From positions 1-62,630 of the forward strand of contig CAJQOH010000017.1 in assembly GCA_905479915.1 (NCBI GenBank): a stretch of DNA of 62,630 nt, written 5' to 3'. The notes under the pieces are model-generated. The model worked only from the letters and a program-made list of their open reading frames with translations, did not search any database and had not been told where the DNA came from. This stretch comes from an uncultured Flavobacteriales bacterium (GTDB lineage: Bacteria; Bacteroidota; Bacteroidia; Flavobacteriales_E; Vicingaceae). Shown here piece by piece: positions 45,591-55,515 of this stretch; position 1 is the stretch's first letter; every line of letters starts with the position of its first letter. The translations under genes and the position numbers were made by a program.

Positions 45591-46848
45591 TTTTGAAGAA
45601 ATAATAAAACAAAAAGCGGAACAGTTTGAAGTTCCATTCAATGATGCTCATTGGGCTGAAATGGATGGGAAGTTGAATGCTATTCGTGCAGCAAAAATCA
45701 AGAATACCATTCTTGGAAGTGCTGCTGCTATCGCTATTGTTGCAGCATCAAGCTTTTTCATCTTTTCTAACAACGAAAACACCTTAACTACGGAAGATAA
45801 TTCTCTTGCTGAGATTAATACTCCTGAAGCACACATTGCAAATACTCCTGAAGCACACATTGCAAAAGAAGAAGTAAATAACAGTAAAAATTCGATTACG
45901 GTTTCGGAAGAAAATTCGATTGAAAACGAAAATACGGCTACAGTAAACCCAGAAACTAACACGATTGTTCCTGAAAAAAATACACTAAAAAAAGAAATAG
46001 AGCAATCTACTTCTGCTGAAAAAGCAACACCTAACAGTTTCCAAAAAGTGAATGCTGAGTTTATTGTATACAACAACAATGTATGTTTAGGAGAAGAAGT
46101 GAGTTTTGAAGCTTCAGAAAATGAGCAGCCAGTTTCTTATCTATGGGATTTTGGAGATGGGGCAACTTCAACAGATGCAAATCCAACTCACTTATACAAT
46201 AATAGCAACACGTATACGGTATCCTTAACTTTAATTAACAGACGAACTGGGCAAGAGTTTACAAGTGTTCAAGAAAATGTTGTAAACATATTGGCTAAAC
46301 CTCAAACGAACTTCTCTTATATTGAGACGTCTCTTAAACATGACGACAATAAACTAATGTATCCTTACACTACATTTAATGTTACCAATAAGAACAAAGC
46401 ATATTCTTACAAATGGAATTATGGAAATAAAGAAGTTTCATCTTCTGCTAATGGAAAAACCATGTATAAAAGAAAAGGAGATTATACTGCAACATTAACA
46501 GTTCAAAATACTTCTACTGGCTGTTCACAAGTCTTAAGTAAAAAAGTTGTCATTAAAAATGGACAAGACTTGTATGCACCTAATGCTTTTACTCCTAATG
46601 ACAATGGAGGTAATGAAACATTTATACCGAAAGCTTTATTAGGTTGGGATGTTCAATTTGAAATGATCATCATTAACAAGTCAGGTAAAACCATTTATAA
46701 AACATCAGACAAAAGCGAACCATGGAATGGTAAAATCAATAACACTGGACAAGTTCTAGATGAAGGGATTTACCTATGGCAAGTTATTACTTATGATGCA
46801 GAAGGAACTTCTCATCGTCAACAAGGAAAGATCCACTTAGTTAAATAA
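45583..46848 (+). CDS. membrane-anchored anti-sigma-like protein ending in a T9SS type B-like domain
   Basis: The 421-aa protein overlaps the sigma gene by eight bases. Residues 1-40 are cytoplasmic and resemble the short sigma-binding start seen in Bacteroidota anti-sigma proteins (PFNDAHWAEMDGKLN). One transmembrane helix follows (about 42-62), then a low-complexity linker with a perfect 24-bp duplication, a PKD domain (about 155-230, VSYLWDFGDGATSTDANPTH), a second PKD-like segment (about 245-325) and a C-terminal domain (about 333-421) clearly related to type B sorting domains (YAPNAFTPNDNGGNETF, then IYKTSDKSEPWNGK, GIYLWQVITYDAEGTS). Two signature positions are changed: DGxND reads NGGNE and RWG reads KSG. 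There is no cleavable signal peptide. I infer a sensor that uses a cargo-like domain to monitor T9SS; direct proof is absent. Confidence 0.85.
   Translation: MDNFEEIIKQKAEQFEVPFNDAHWAEMDGKLNAIRAAKIKNTILGSAAAIAIVAASSFFIFSNNENTLTTEDNSLAEINTPEAHIANTPEAHIAKEEVNNSKNSITVSEENSIENENTATVNPETNTIVPEKNTLKKEIEQSTSAEKATPNSFQKVNAEFIVYNNNVCLGEEVSFEASENEQPVSYLWDFGDGATSTDANPTHLYNNSNTYTVSLTLINRRTGQEFTSVQENVVNILAKPQTNFSYIETSLKHDDNKLMYPYTTFNVTNKNKAYSYKWNYGNKEVSSSANGKTMYKRKGDYTATLTVQNTSTGCSQVLSKKVVIKNGQDLYAPNAFTPNDNGGNETFIPKALLGWDVQFEMIIINKSGKTIYKTSDKSEPWNGKINNTGQVLDEGIYLWQVITYDAEGTSHRQQGKIHLVK
45817..45864 (+). repeat. perfect 24-bp tandem duplication in the anti-sigma linker
   Basis: The eight-residue unit NTPEAHIA is encoded twice by identical 24-bp copies (45817-45840 and 45841-45864), just after the membrane segment. 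It keeps the frame and lengthens the linker. Confidence 0.9.
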
Positions 46849-46853
46849 GAGTT

Positions 46854-49190
46854 CTACTTATTAATTAATTTAACCCTACTTATTACTTCTTTATCTTTTA
46901 ACAAGGCTAAAAAGTAATTGCCGGGTTTCAAATCCTCATCCATATCCAATTTCAATTCCTGTTTCAAAATTGTTTTTGATAGAACTTTCTTACCTAATAC
47001 ATTGTAGAGTAATACTTCGTAATGACTTTGATTGTTATAATCATTAATTTTTAGATTAATCTGATCATCAAAAGGATTAGGATAAACTTGAACATTATCA
47101 TTTCGTTTAAATAAATCAGGAAGTCCTACTATAAAATTAAAGACACTATCAACTTGAAAAATAAATGCATCAGATTGTCCAGCGATTGTATCTTGAAAAA
47201 CATTAGCTGTTACAGGAAAATCTCCACTCGATGTGAATCCAGCAAAAGTAATTAACTGGTTAGCATCAACTTTCAAATCGTGCACATAATCTGCAGAAAC
47301 CCCACCTATATAAGTGGAATAAACTGGCATTAATGCTGTATCTAACTTATAATACAACCCATCGCTCAAACCATTATTTGATCCCTGATAAGGTGTGCCA
47401 ATTATTGGGATATCTAAACTTCGCGTATAACCTGTAACATGTAATGAATTAGTAGAACTTATTGCTGCTGATGTAAAACGATCTTCAGCACTGCCCCCAA
47501 TAAAAGTTGATTTTATTGGCACACCTAACGGAGTGAACTTCGCAACAAAAGCATCCTTATCAAAATTCTTAACGCTTTGATAAATTCCACTCCCTAATAT
47601 TGGGAAATCATTACTCTCACTATACCCAACCAAATAAATATTATTCAAATCATCTGATGTTATACCATTGGCATCTTCTCTATTAAGCCCTCCAAAATAA
47701 GTTGAAAAAACACGGTTTCCTAAAGCGTCATACTTTACCAAAAAAATATCTGCACTACCAATACTTGTATTTTGAAAAGCTCCAGCACTTGTAGGAAAAT
47801 CTGGAGAATACGTTTCTCCAGTAACAATAACATTATCTTGATCATCAACATGAAGTGCATGAACATCCTCAGAATTAACTCCTCCACAATAAGTCGTCCA
47901 CAAAAGGTTTCCTGTTGAATCAAATTTTGCCGCAAAAGCATCTAAACTTCCAGACAACGTATTTTGAAAAGAATTTAATATTGGCATATCATTACTCGAA
48001 GTATATCCTGCAAGTACAATATTATCGTCACTATCAATGTCCGCTGCCAAAGCAAAATCTCCTCCAGACCCTCCGAAATAGGTTCCCCAAATAAAATTTC
48101 CAGCACCATTTAATTTTAAAATAAAAACATCATAACTCCCATTATTAACTGATTGAAACACTCCAGAAGAACTTACCAATAAATCATTTCCTGTTGTATA
48201 CCCAACAATATATGGATGATCATCTGAATCAACAACAACGCTGTAAACGGTTTCATCTCCAGTTCCACCATAAAACGTTGACCACAAACTATTTCCAGTA
48301 ACATCTAGTTTTGTTATAAAAGCATCATACAATCCCTGCTTAATAGTTTGCAACACCCCAACTGTTGTAGGGAAATTAGCACTACCCGTATAACCAGAAA
48401 TATAGGTGTTGTTTTGTTTATCAGCGAAAGAACTATAAGCTTCTTCAATATCAACACCTCCAACAAATGTTGCCCAAGGATCAATAATTAATGATTTTGA
48501 AATGTCGTAGTTCTCTAATTTAAAAGAAACCACATCTTTATCTAAAAGGTAACTCCCTCTAACGAGTTTCTTTTTGTTTTCTATTTCTTGATAGATTTCA
48601 GGGGTGCTTTCTTCAAAATCTCCTAAAGGTGTTTTTATTGTAATTGTTGAAGATTGGTTAATTATACTTTCTATACCAGAATACTTCATTTGGATGTCTT
48701 TATAGTCAGCATTTGGATGGACAATAAAATCATATTTTAATTCTCCCCTTTGAAAGTAAAATTTCACATCTATTCCATTGTATAGGTTTGAATAAAGAAG
48801 TTCCTTATAACCATCTTTAACTACCAACTCACCTAGTTTTGAATTAATGTAGTGATGATTAATTGGTATTGGAAGATTTGATTCTAATTGAACATTTTCA
48901 TGAGATAAAAACGCTAAATCAAATCTATAAGCCTCAACAGCATAAGTGTTTCTCAAACCAGTGGTAACAGCTTCTATTACAGTCTTTTTTAAAACATAAC
49001 TTATCTTATCTCTCTGAAAATATACATCGTAATCAACTCCTTTGTAAACAAACAATACTTCTTCAGTAGAACCTCCTTTATCATCAAGAAATTGACCACT
49101 GTTTTTTAGAAAAAAATCAGTGTTCCCTTTTAAAAAAAGAGGAAAACACACAATCAAAAAAAACAAATTAAAAGCTACTCTTTTTATCAT
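46854..49190 (-). CDS. SBBP-repeat surface protein with T9SS type A sorting domain
   Basis: The 778-aa protein has a signal peptide (1-22, LFLKG), an N-terminal DUF7948-like region (about 23-230, FFLKNSGQFLDDKG ... LIIDPWATFVGG) and SBBP beta-propeller repeats (about 235-690) with units such as WSTFYGGTGDETVYSVVVDSD and FPTTVGVLQT. It ends in a type A sorting domain (about 705-778, VYPNPFDDQINLKIND ... NYFLALLKDKEVISRVKL). It is probably exported by T9SS and attached to or released from the surface; ligand unknown. It converges on the anti-sigma gene with a five-base gap and diverges from the SprB-like gene. Confidence 0.93.
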   Translation of the reverse strand: MIKRVAFNLFFLIVCFPLFLKGNTDFFLKNSGQFLDDKGGSTEEVLFVYKGVDYDVYFQRDKISYVLKKTVIEAVTTGLRNTYAVEAYRFDLAFLSHENVQLESNLPIPINHHYINSKLGELVVKDGYKELLYSNLYNGIDVKFYFQRGELKYDFIVHPNADYKDIQMKYSGIESIINQSSTITIKTPLGDFEESTPEIYQEIENKKKLVRGSYLLDKDVVSFKLENYDISKSLIIDPWATFVGGVDIEEAYSSFADKQNNTYISGYTGSANFPTTVGVLQTIKQGLYDAFITKLDVTGNSLWSTFYGGTGDETVYSVVVDSDDHPYIVGYTTGNDLLVSSSGVFQSVNNGSYDVFILKLNGAGNFIWGTYFGGSGGDFALAADIDSDDNIVLAGYTSSNDMPILNSFQNTLSGSLDAFAAKFDSTGNLLWTTYCGGVNSEDVHALHVDDQDNVIVTGETYSPDFPTSAGAFQNTSIGSADIFLVKYDALGNRVFSTYFGGLNREDANGITSDDLNNIYLVGYSESNDFPILGSGIYQSVKNFDKDAFVAKFTPLGVPIKSTFIGGSAEDRFTSAAISSTNSLHVTGYTRSLDIPIIGTPYQGSNNGLSDGLYYKLDTALMPVYSTYIGGVSADYVHDLKVDANQLITFAGFTSSGDFPVTANVFQDTIAGQSDAFIFQVDSVFNFIVGLPDLFKRNDNVQVYPNPFDDQINLKINDYNNQSHYEVLLYNVLGKKVLSKTILKQELKLDMDEDLKPGNYFLALLKDKEVISRVKLINK

Positions 49191-49281
49191 ACCACTAATT
49201 TTTATTTAAGTAATAAACTTACCTTTTTTTTGATTAAAATTATAACCAAAAAAGAATTTGTTGTTAAATATGCGAGCAAAA

Positions 49282-49309
49282 GCAACTTTATGTTGTATTT
49301 TTACGACTA
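49282..49309 (+). promoter_or_regulatory. possible weak ECF-type promoter for the SprB-like adhesin
   Basis: GCAACT (49282-49287) and CGACTA (49304-49309) are 16 nt apart, one mismatch in each hexamer and one nt longer spacing than the three good sites. The ATG is about 98 nt downstream. It is suggestive because of its position before a type B cargo gene, but weak. Confidence 0.35.
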
Positions 49310-49406
49310 TACCTTGTAAAAGATTTGTTTTATACTGAATTTTAAGTACAATAATTTATTTAAGCTTATTTAAAATGCTTTTACAGAACCATTTGTACCC
49401 AGTATT

Positions 49407-52400
49407 ATGAAACATTTTTTAAAACTTAGTCTATTTATTTTCTTTGGATGTTTAGCATCCATTCAAAATAGTTATGCTTGTCACGCTATTGCTTTACTAA
49501 ATATTGGTCAGCAAATTGTTGGGGCAAATGATATTCAGATTACTGCAGATTCAGATCCAGCAACAAATGGATGTGATGAATATTGGTTAGATGTTGAAGT
49601 AAGGTGTCTAAATGACCCTTTTGATGGAGCTCCTTTTGCCCCTGGTTTTTATGGGCCATTAAATACTTACCCATATTTTCAGTCTGCACACATGTTAAAA
49701 CCTGCAGCTTTGCAACAACAATACCCATGGGTTACTATCCCTTATAGTTCCTTATGTGCTGGTATGACCTATCAATATCGTATGCGAGAAAATCATAACG
49801 GTTTGGCTGGGCCTTGGTGTGCCGCTCAAAATTTTGTTGCACCTGGTGTAACCGATCCTTTAATTATTTCTGCTGCTGCCTCTCAAACAGTTATTTGTGT
49901 TGGAGATTGTATTGATTTAAATGCAACTGTTGTTCAAGGGTGTGGACTTGCCGCTGTCTATACATGGGACAATGGAATTGGCGTTGGCCAAAGCATTACA
50001 AATGTTTGTCCTACCGTAACAACAACATATTGTGTTGATGTAGTGGAGGCTTGTAGTGGTTTTACCGACAACGTATGTGTTACTGTAACTGTTACAGATC
50101 CTCCTGTAAATGGAACTGCTGCTGTTACACCAACAACATTTTGTACCAATGCAAATCCAGCACTAACCCTCACGGGACAAACAGGTGTAATCCAATGGCA
50201 ATCAGCTCCAAATGCTGGTGGTGGATGGACAAATATTCCTGGAGGTACAACACCAAACTTTAACCCTGGAGCAATTACAGCAACTACCTGTTACAGAGCT
50301 GAAATTACAGGATGTGGCGCTGGAGGTCCTCCAACAGTGCTCTATTCAAATGTAGTGTGTGTAACTCAAGCTACACCTTCTCCTCCAACCATGACTTTTA
50401 CTAATGAAACTTGTGATGGGCTAAATAATGGTACTGCTGCTGCTGTTCCAGTAGGAATGACCAACCCTATAACCTACTCATGGAGTAATACCACGCCTAC
50501 GCAAACAACAGATACGGCTACTGGATTGGCCCCTGGGAGCTATACCGTTACAGTCTCTGATGCTAATGGTTGTACAGAAACAGGAACAGTTACAATTTTA
50601 GCTGGACCGGTTTTCTCTGGTACTGAAACTCACGTTGACCCTTCTTGTAATGGGGGCTCAAATGGTACGGCTACAGTTGCACTTACTGGAGGAAATCCAG
50701 GATACACTTACTCTTGGAACACAACTCCAGTGCAAGCTACAAACCCTGCTACAGGGCTTGGACAGGGTAATTATATTGCTACTGTTACTGATACAGACGG
50801 ATGTAAAGCATTTGTTAACGTAATTATAAATGAACCTACACCAGTAGCATTTAATTTCGTTCCTACTGATAATTTATGTCCAGATTCTTGTGCTGGAAGC
50901 ATTGCAGCAGGAGCAGCAGGAGGGACAGCTCCTTACACTTATTTATGGAATGATCCTAATACACAAACTACAGGAACTGCAACTGGTTTATGTGCAGGAA
51001 CTTACACTGTTACTCTAACAGACTCCTTAGGCTGTAACATTACAGATAGTGCTGTTGTAGCAGATCCATTAGCAATGGTAGTTAATTTAACAGCTACTCC
51101 TGCAAGTTGTAATCAATCTGACGGAAGTGTCAATATAACTGTTACTGCCAATGGTACAGCACCTATTACTTTTTCATGGACTGATGGAACTAGTAATGTT
51201 GGAAATACTGGTTTAGTAAATGGATTGCCAGCAGGAACTTACTTTGGAACAGCAACTGATTTTAATGGTTGTAGTGTAACAGATACTGTAACAATAACTA
51301 ACTTAAGTGGACCAACTTTAACAGTTGATAGTGTATATGCTGTCCAATGTTTTGGAGGATCTGATGGTTACACAGAGGTTTCTATAACTGGAGGTGCTTT
51401 CCCTTATACTTATGCTTGGAATACAACACCAGCACAAACTACACCCGCAGCTACTAATTTAACTGCTGGCACCTATACAATTACTGTAACAGATTCTAAC
51501 GGATGTATTGTATCTTCTGCCGTTACTATTACTGAACCAACAGAATTACAATTGATTTCAGGAGGAACAGACCCATCTTGTTTCACTTTTGCTGATGGTT
51601 CTGCATGGGTAAATGCCAGTGGAGGAACCGGAGGGACTTACACTTACAGTTGGAATACTGCACCTCCTCAAACTACCGATACTGCAACGGCTTTATCTTC
51701 TGGAAGTTATACTGTAACAGTGGTAGACTCTAACATGTGTTTTGATTCCGCTACTGTTGTGCTTGCTGACCCCTTATTATTTACAGTAAATGTAACAGGT
51801 AATAATATATCTTGCTTTGGTGCTTGTGATGGTGACGCTATCACAACATTAAACAATGGTGTAGCACCTTTTACTTACCTATGGGATGACCCAGGTGCTC
51901 AAACTACGGATTCTATCTTTGGACTATGCGACACTACTGTTTCTGTAATAGTTACAGACTCAATGGGTTGTATTGCAAATGGTAGTGTTCTAATTACTCA
52001 ACCTGCTTTATTGGTGGTTACCGAAGATAGCGTAGCACATATAGATGTCGATTGTTTTGGAAATGCTACCGGATCAGCGAACTTAAATGTTTCAGGAGGT
52101 ACAGGTGTATACATTTACGACTGGGTACTAAATGGAGCTACAGTTTCTACAGGTCAAAATGCTAATAATTTAATTGCAGGAACGTATACTGTAACTGTTA
52201 CAGACGGTAATGGTTGTTCTGAAACTGTAACGGTTATCATTACCGAACCAGTAGTTCTAACTTCTACTGCTACACCTACAGATGCTGATTGCTTTGGTGC
52301 AAACACAGGTAGTGCTTTTGCTACGCCTGCTGGTGGAACCGGACCATATACTTATTTATGGACCAATGTTGCTCAGCAACAAACTGACACTGCTTTTAAT

Positions 52401-55220
52401 TTAGTTGCCAATACGTATGATGTTACAGTTACTGATTCTAACAATTGTACAGTTACTGTTACTGGAATAGTTATTGGGGAACCCAATGAGTTAATATTAA
52501 ACTCAAGCTCTGTTTCTTCAACTTGTGGACATAACAACGGTTCCGCTTCAATTATTGTTAATGGAGGTAGCTTCCCTTATACTTATGCTTGGAACTCACT
52601 TCCTCCTCAAACAACTGGTACAGCCTTCAGCCTTCCTGCAAATAATTATACGGTAATAGTTACTGATTTTAATGGATGTGTAGATTCTGCTACCATTAGT
52701 GTTACCGATTTAGGTGGCCCTACAGTTACAATTCCTACAAGTACCGATGTAAGTTGCAATGGAGCAGGAAATGGTAGTGCACAATCTGCTGTTACAGGGG
52801 GAATCGCCCCTTATACTTATTTATGGAATACAGGTTTACCTGGAGATACACTAGCCAACGTTACCGGTCTTAATGCGCAAACTTACAGTGTTACAATTAC
52901 TGATTCTAACAACTGCATTGCTTCTGCCTCAGTTACTATTGCTGAAAATTCAGGAGTTTCTGCTGTTATTAATACATCCACTAATGTCTCCTGTTTTGGA
53001 GGGAATGACGGAACAGCTTCAGTTACACCAACTGGTGGTGCTGGGGGAACATACACTTATTCATGGAATACTTTAGCTGGAGCTGCTGCTGGCGCAACAC
53101 CTACTACAGCTGCAAATTCAACTTTGGCTGCGGGTGACTATTACGTTATTGTAACTGATTCTAACGGTTGTATAGCCAATGATACTATTACCATTACAGA
53201 GCCACCATTATTAGAAATCACAGGGTTTAACATAGATAGTGTTACTTGTAATGGATTAAGTGATGGAGTTGTTGATGTTACTTTTGCAGGAGGTACTTTA
53301 GGATACACTTATGTATGGACTCCTAATGTTAGTACTGGTGCAACTGGTACTGGATTAGCAGCAGGGCCTTATAATGTTCAAGTAACAGATAATAATGGTT
53401 GTATAAAAGATAGCACCTATACTGTATTTGAACCAGACCAATTAGTAATAGGTACGACAAGCATTGGTGCAACCTGTTCTAATGCTAATGGTTCAGCTAC
53501 TGTTACTATTACAACTCCAAGTACTCCAGGATACACCTATTCTTGGAATGACCCTAACAATCAAACTACTGCAACTGCTATTAATTTACCTGCAAGTACT
53601 TATATCGTTACGGTTAGTGATAAAAATAACTGTAGTGTTTTTCAAAATGTTGTTGTAACAAACTTACCAGGGCCTATTATTGATTCTGTAATTGTAACTC
53701 CTATTACTTGTAATGGGTTTAATGATGGAACTGCAACTGTTTATAGTTCTGGTGGTTCACTTCCTTTAACTTACTTATGGGATGACCCATCTGCACAAAC
53801 AACACAAACAGCTACTGCTTTAGCAAGTTCTCCTCCTCTTTACTCTGTTATAGTTACAGATGCAAACGGTTGCTCTTCTCCTACAGGTGTTGCTCAAATT
53901 TCAGAGCCAAACTCTATTACTCCTCAAATTATTTCTCCTGATACAGTTTGTCATGGTGAAGCTTTACAATTATTTGCAAATGCAAGTGGAGGAACAACTC
54001 CATACCTCGCTTTCAATTGGAGTGGTGGGATTAATCAAGCTGGACAAGGGCCAATATTAGATACATTAACATCTCTTACTTCATACAATTTAATTGTAGT
54101 AGATGCTAATGCTTGTGTTTCACCTATGATTTCTAAAACAATTTATGTGAGAGCTAAACCAGTATTTACAGTTGACGGTGCTACCATTTGTCAAGATGAT
54201 TCTGCTACCATATTCCCTTCTCCTGTTACAGGTGGAGACCCTAGTCAGACCTTTACTTTTTACTGGATGGAAGTAGATTCTTTAACAAACACTTATACAG
54301 GTTTATCTTCAGGAGGCTCATTTACTACTAGCCCTTCTGAGACCACTGATTATGCCATCTATGTAGATAATGTTTGTGCTGTATCTGATACTTTTGGATT
54401 TACAGTAAATGTAAATGATACCGCTATTAATCAATTAGCAATTGTTGCTGATCAATGTCAAGGTACTCCTCAAATATTCTCTTTAACTACAGATATCGGA
54501 GCTGCTTTTGACTGGGATTTTGACAATGACGGTTTAATCGATGCTTCTACTAGTGATACCAACACTGTATTTACTTACCCTTATTCAGGAACCTATAATG
54601 TAAGAGTAGTTACGACTACAGCAGAAGGTTGTATTTCTACTATGACTGTTAATGGTTTAGCCACTGTTAACCCTAATCCTATTGCAGATTTTACAACAAA
54701 CCCTAGTCCAGCTATAGTTACATTAGCAAACCCTTATTTTGACTTTATAGACCAATCTGTTGGCAATAATAATGTTACTTCATTCTTATGGGATTTTGAT
54801 GATCTTAGTATTGACACATTAAATGTAAACCCTTATCACGAATATCAGGACACAGGTTATTACGAGGTATCATTAACCGTTACGAACGAATTTGGTTGTG
54901 TTGACGTTATTGAAAAAACAGTTCGAGTAAAACCTGACTTCTTATTTGCTATACCTAATACGATTACACCAGACGGTGATGGTCTGAACGATTTCTTCTC
55001 TCCAGGAACACTTTTAGGTGCTGCTGATAGTGATTATGCATTCTATATTTTCGATCGATGGGGAGAATTAATTTTTGAAGGACATGATCTTCGCGATAGC
55101 TGGGATGGAACATTTAAAGGTAAAGTCGTACAAAATGGTGTTTTCATCTGGAAAGTAGAAATCACAGATCTTGAAGGAACCTCAAGAAATTTCCATGGTC
55201 ATGTTAATGTCTTAAGATAA
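49407..55220 (+). CDS. giant SprB-like adhesin with T9SS type B sorting domain
   Basis: The 1937-aa protein has a signal peptide (1-24, QNSYA), a Cys-containing N-terminal region (about 25-150), Ig-like modules (about 150-325) and fifteen SprB repeats (about 325-1500), each with the plan C.G..DG.A...GG..PYTY.W....QTT.TA..L.AGTY.VTVTD.NGC. More Ig-like and PKD segments follow (about 1500-1845, WDFDNDGLIDAST, FLWDFDDLSIDT), then a type B sorting domain (about 1850-1937, ITPDGDGLNDFFSPG, FDRWGELIFEG, GVFIWKVEITDLEGTS). SprB in Flavobacterium is the mobile adhesin for gliding, secreted by T9SS with SprF. Whether this one moves is unknown. No porP/sprF gene is adjacent; the nearest are at 14560 and 25771. 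A terminator follows. Confidence 0.94.
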   Translation: MKHFLKLSLFIFFGCLASIQNSYACHAIALLNIGQQIVGANDIQITADSDPATNGCDEYWLDVEVRCLNDPFDGAPFAPGFYGPLNTYPYFQSAHMLKPAALQQQYPWVTIPYSSLCAGMTYQYRMRENHNGLAGPWCAAQNFVAPGVTDPLIISAAASQTVICVGDCIDLNATVVQGCGLAAVYTWDNGIGVGQSITNVCPTVTTTYCVDVVEACSGFTDNVCVTVTVTDPPVNGTAAVTPTTFCTNANPALTLTGQTGVIQWQSAPNAGGGWTNIPGGTTPNFNPGAITATTCYRAEITGCGAGGPPTVLYSNVVCVTQATPSPPTMTFTNETCDGLNNGTAAAVPVGMTNPITYSWSNTTPTQTTDTATGLAPGSYTVTVSDANGCTETGTVTILAGPVFSGTETHVDPSCNGGSNGTATVALTGGNPGYTYSWNTTPVQATNPATGLGQGNYIATVTDTDGCKAFVNVIINEPTPVAFNFVPTDNLCPDSCAGSIAAGAAGGTAPYTYLWNDPNTQTTGTATGLCAGTYTVTLTDSLGCNITDSAVVADPLAMVVNLTATPASCNQSDGSVNITVTANGTAPITFSWTDGTSNVGNTGLVNGLPAGTYFGTATDFNGCSVTDTVTITNLSGPTLTVDSVYAVQCFGGSDGYTEVSITGGAFPYTYAWNTTPAQTTPAATNLTAGTYTITVTDSNGCIVSSAVTITEPTELQLISGGTDPSCFTFADGSAWVNASGGTGGTYTYSWNTAPPQTTDTATALSSGSYTVTVVDSNMCFDSATVVLADPLLFTVNVTGNNISCFGACDGDAITTLNNGVAPFTYLWDDPGAQTTDSIFGLCDTTVSVIVTDSMGCIANGSVLITQPALLVVTEDSVAHIDVDCFGNATGSANLNVSGGTGVYIYDWVLNGATVSTGQNANNLIAGTYTVTVTDGNGCSETVTVIITEPVVLTSTATPTDADCFGANTGSAFATPAGGTGPYTYLWTNVAQQQTDTAFNLVANTYDVTVTDSNNCTVTVTGIVIGEPNELILNSSSVSSTCGHNNGSASIIVNGGSFPYTYAWNSLPPQTTGTAFSLPANNYTVIVTDFNGCVDSATISVTDLGGPTVTIPTSTDVSCNGAGNGSAQSAVTGGIAPYTYLWNTGLPGDTLANVTGLNAQTYSVTITDSNNCIASASVTIAENSGVSAVINTSTNVSCFGGNDGTASVTPTGGAGGTYTYSWNTLAGAAAGATPTTAANSTLAAGDYYVIVTDSNGCIANDTITITEPPLLEITGFNIDSVTCNGLSDGVVDVTFAGGTLGYTYVWTPNVSTGATGTGLAAGPYNVQVTDNNGCIKDSTYTVFEPDQLVIGTTSIGATCSNANGSATVTITTPSTPGYTYSWNDPNNQTTATAINLPASTYIVTVSDKNNCSVFQNVVVTNLPGPIIDSVIVTPITCNGFNDGTATVYSSGGSLPLTYLWDDPSAQTTQTATALASSPPLYSVIVTDANGCSSPTGVAQISEPNSITPQIISPDTVCHGEALQLFANASGGTTPYLAFNWSGGINQAGQGPILDTLTSLTSYNLIVVDANACVSPMISKTIYVRAKPVFTVDGATICQDDSATIFPSPVTGGDPSQTFTFYWMEVDSLTNTYTGLSSGGSFTTSPSETTDYAIYVDNVCAVSDTFGFTVNVNDTAINQLAIVADQCQGTPQIFSLTTDIGAAFDWDFDNDGLIDASTSDTNTVFTYPYSGTYNVRVVTTTAEGCISTMTVNGLATVNPNPIADFTTNPSPAIVTLANPYFDFIDQSVGNNNVTSFLWDFDDLSIDTLNVNPYHEYQDTGYYEVSLTVTNEFGCVDVIEKTVRVKPDFLFAIPNTITPDGDGLNDFFSPGTLLGAADSDYAFYIFDRWGELIFEGHDLRDSWDGTFKGKVVQNGVFIWKVEITDLEGTSRNFHGHVNVLR

Positions 55221-55237
55221 CTTAACAACCATAAAAT

Positions 55238-55274
55238 AAAAAAGCCTCTCTATTAAAATAGAGAGGCTTTTTTA
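55238..55274 (+). terminator. intrinsic terminator after the SprB-like gene
   Basis: A 13-bp perfect stem (arms 55241-55253 and 55258-55270, core GCCTCTCTA) with loop TAAA, flanked by A and T runs, lies 18 nt after the stop. It can work on both strands. Confidence 0.88.
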
Positions 55275-55358
55275 TTTTCCACTACTCCCTTTTAATCTTC
55301 ATATTCTACCGAAAAATGAAATAATAAACCTCTCCTTGAAATACTTTTTACTTTACAA

Positions 55359-55385
55359 GCAACCAAACAAAAAAAAGTACGTCTA
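55359..55385 (+). promoter_or_regulatory. ECF sigma-type promoter of the 1610-aa adhesin operon
   Basis: GCAACC (55359-55364) and CGTCTA (55380-55385) are 15 nt apart, identical in spacing to the sigma factor's own promoter; the preceding ACAA is also shared. The first gene of the operon starts at 55516, so the leader is about 120 nt. Confidence 0.7.
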
Positions 55386-55515
55386 AACTAATGGTTGATA
55401 AAAATTTAACAACAAATCCTATTTTCTGTTATATTTATAACATTATGTAGGTTGACAAACAAGTTTGGGTAAATTTTTAACACGTTGTAAAATGATCAAA
55501 CAAAAAAAGCACATA

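Noticed and set aside
45648-46079. Minus-strand frame of 143 codons inside the anti-sigma gene
   Set aside because: Shadow of a well-supported plus-strand gene, with no promoter or ribosome binding site of its own.
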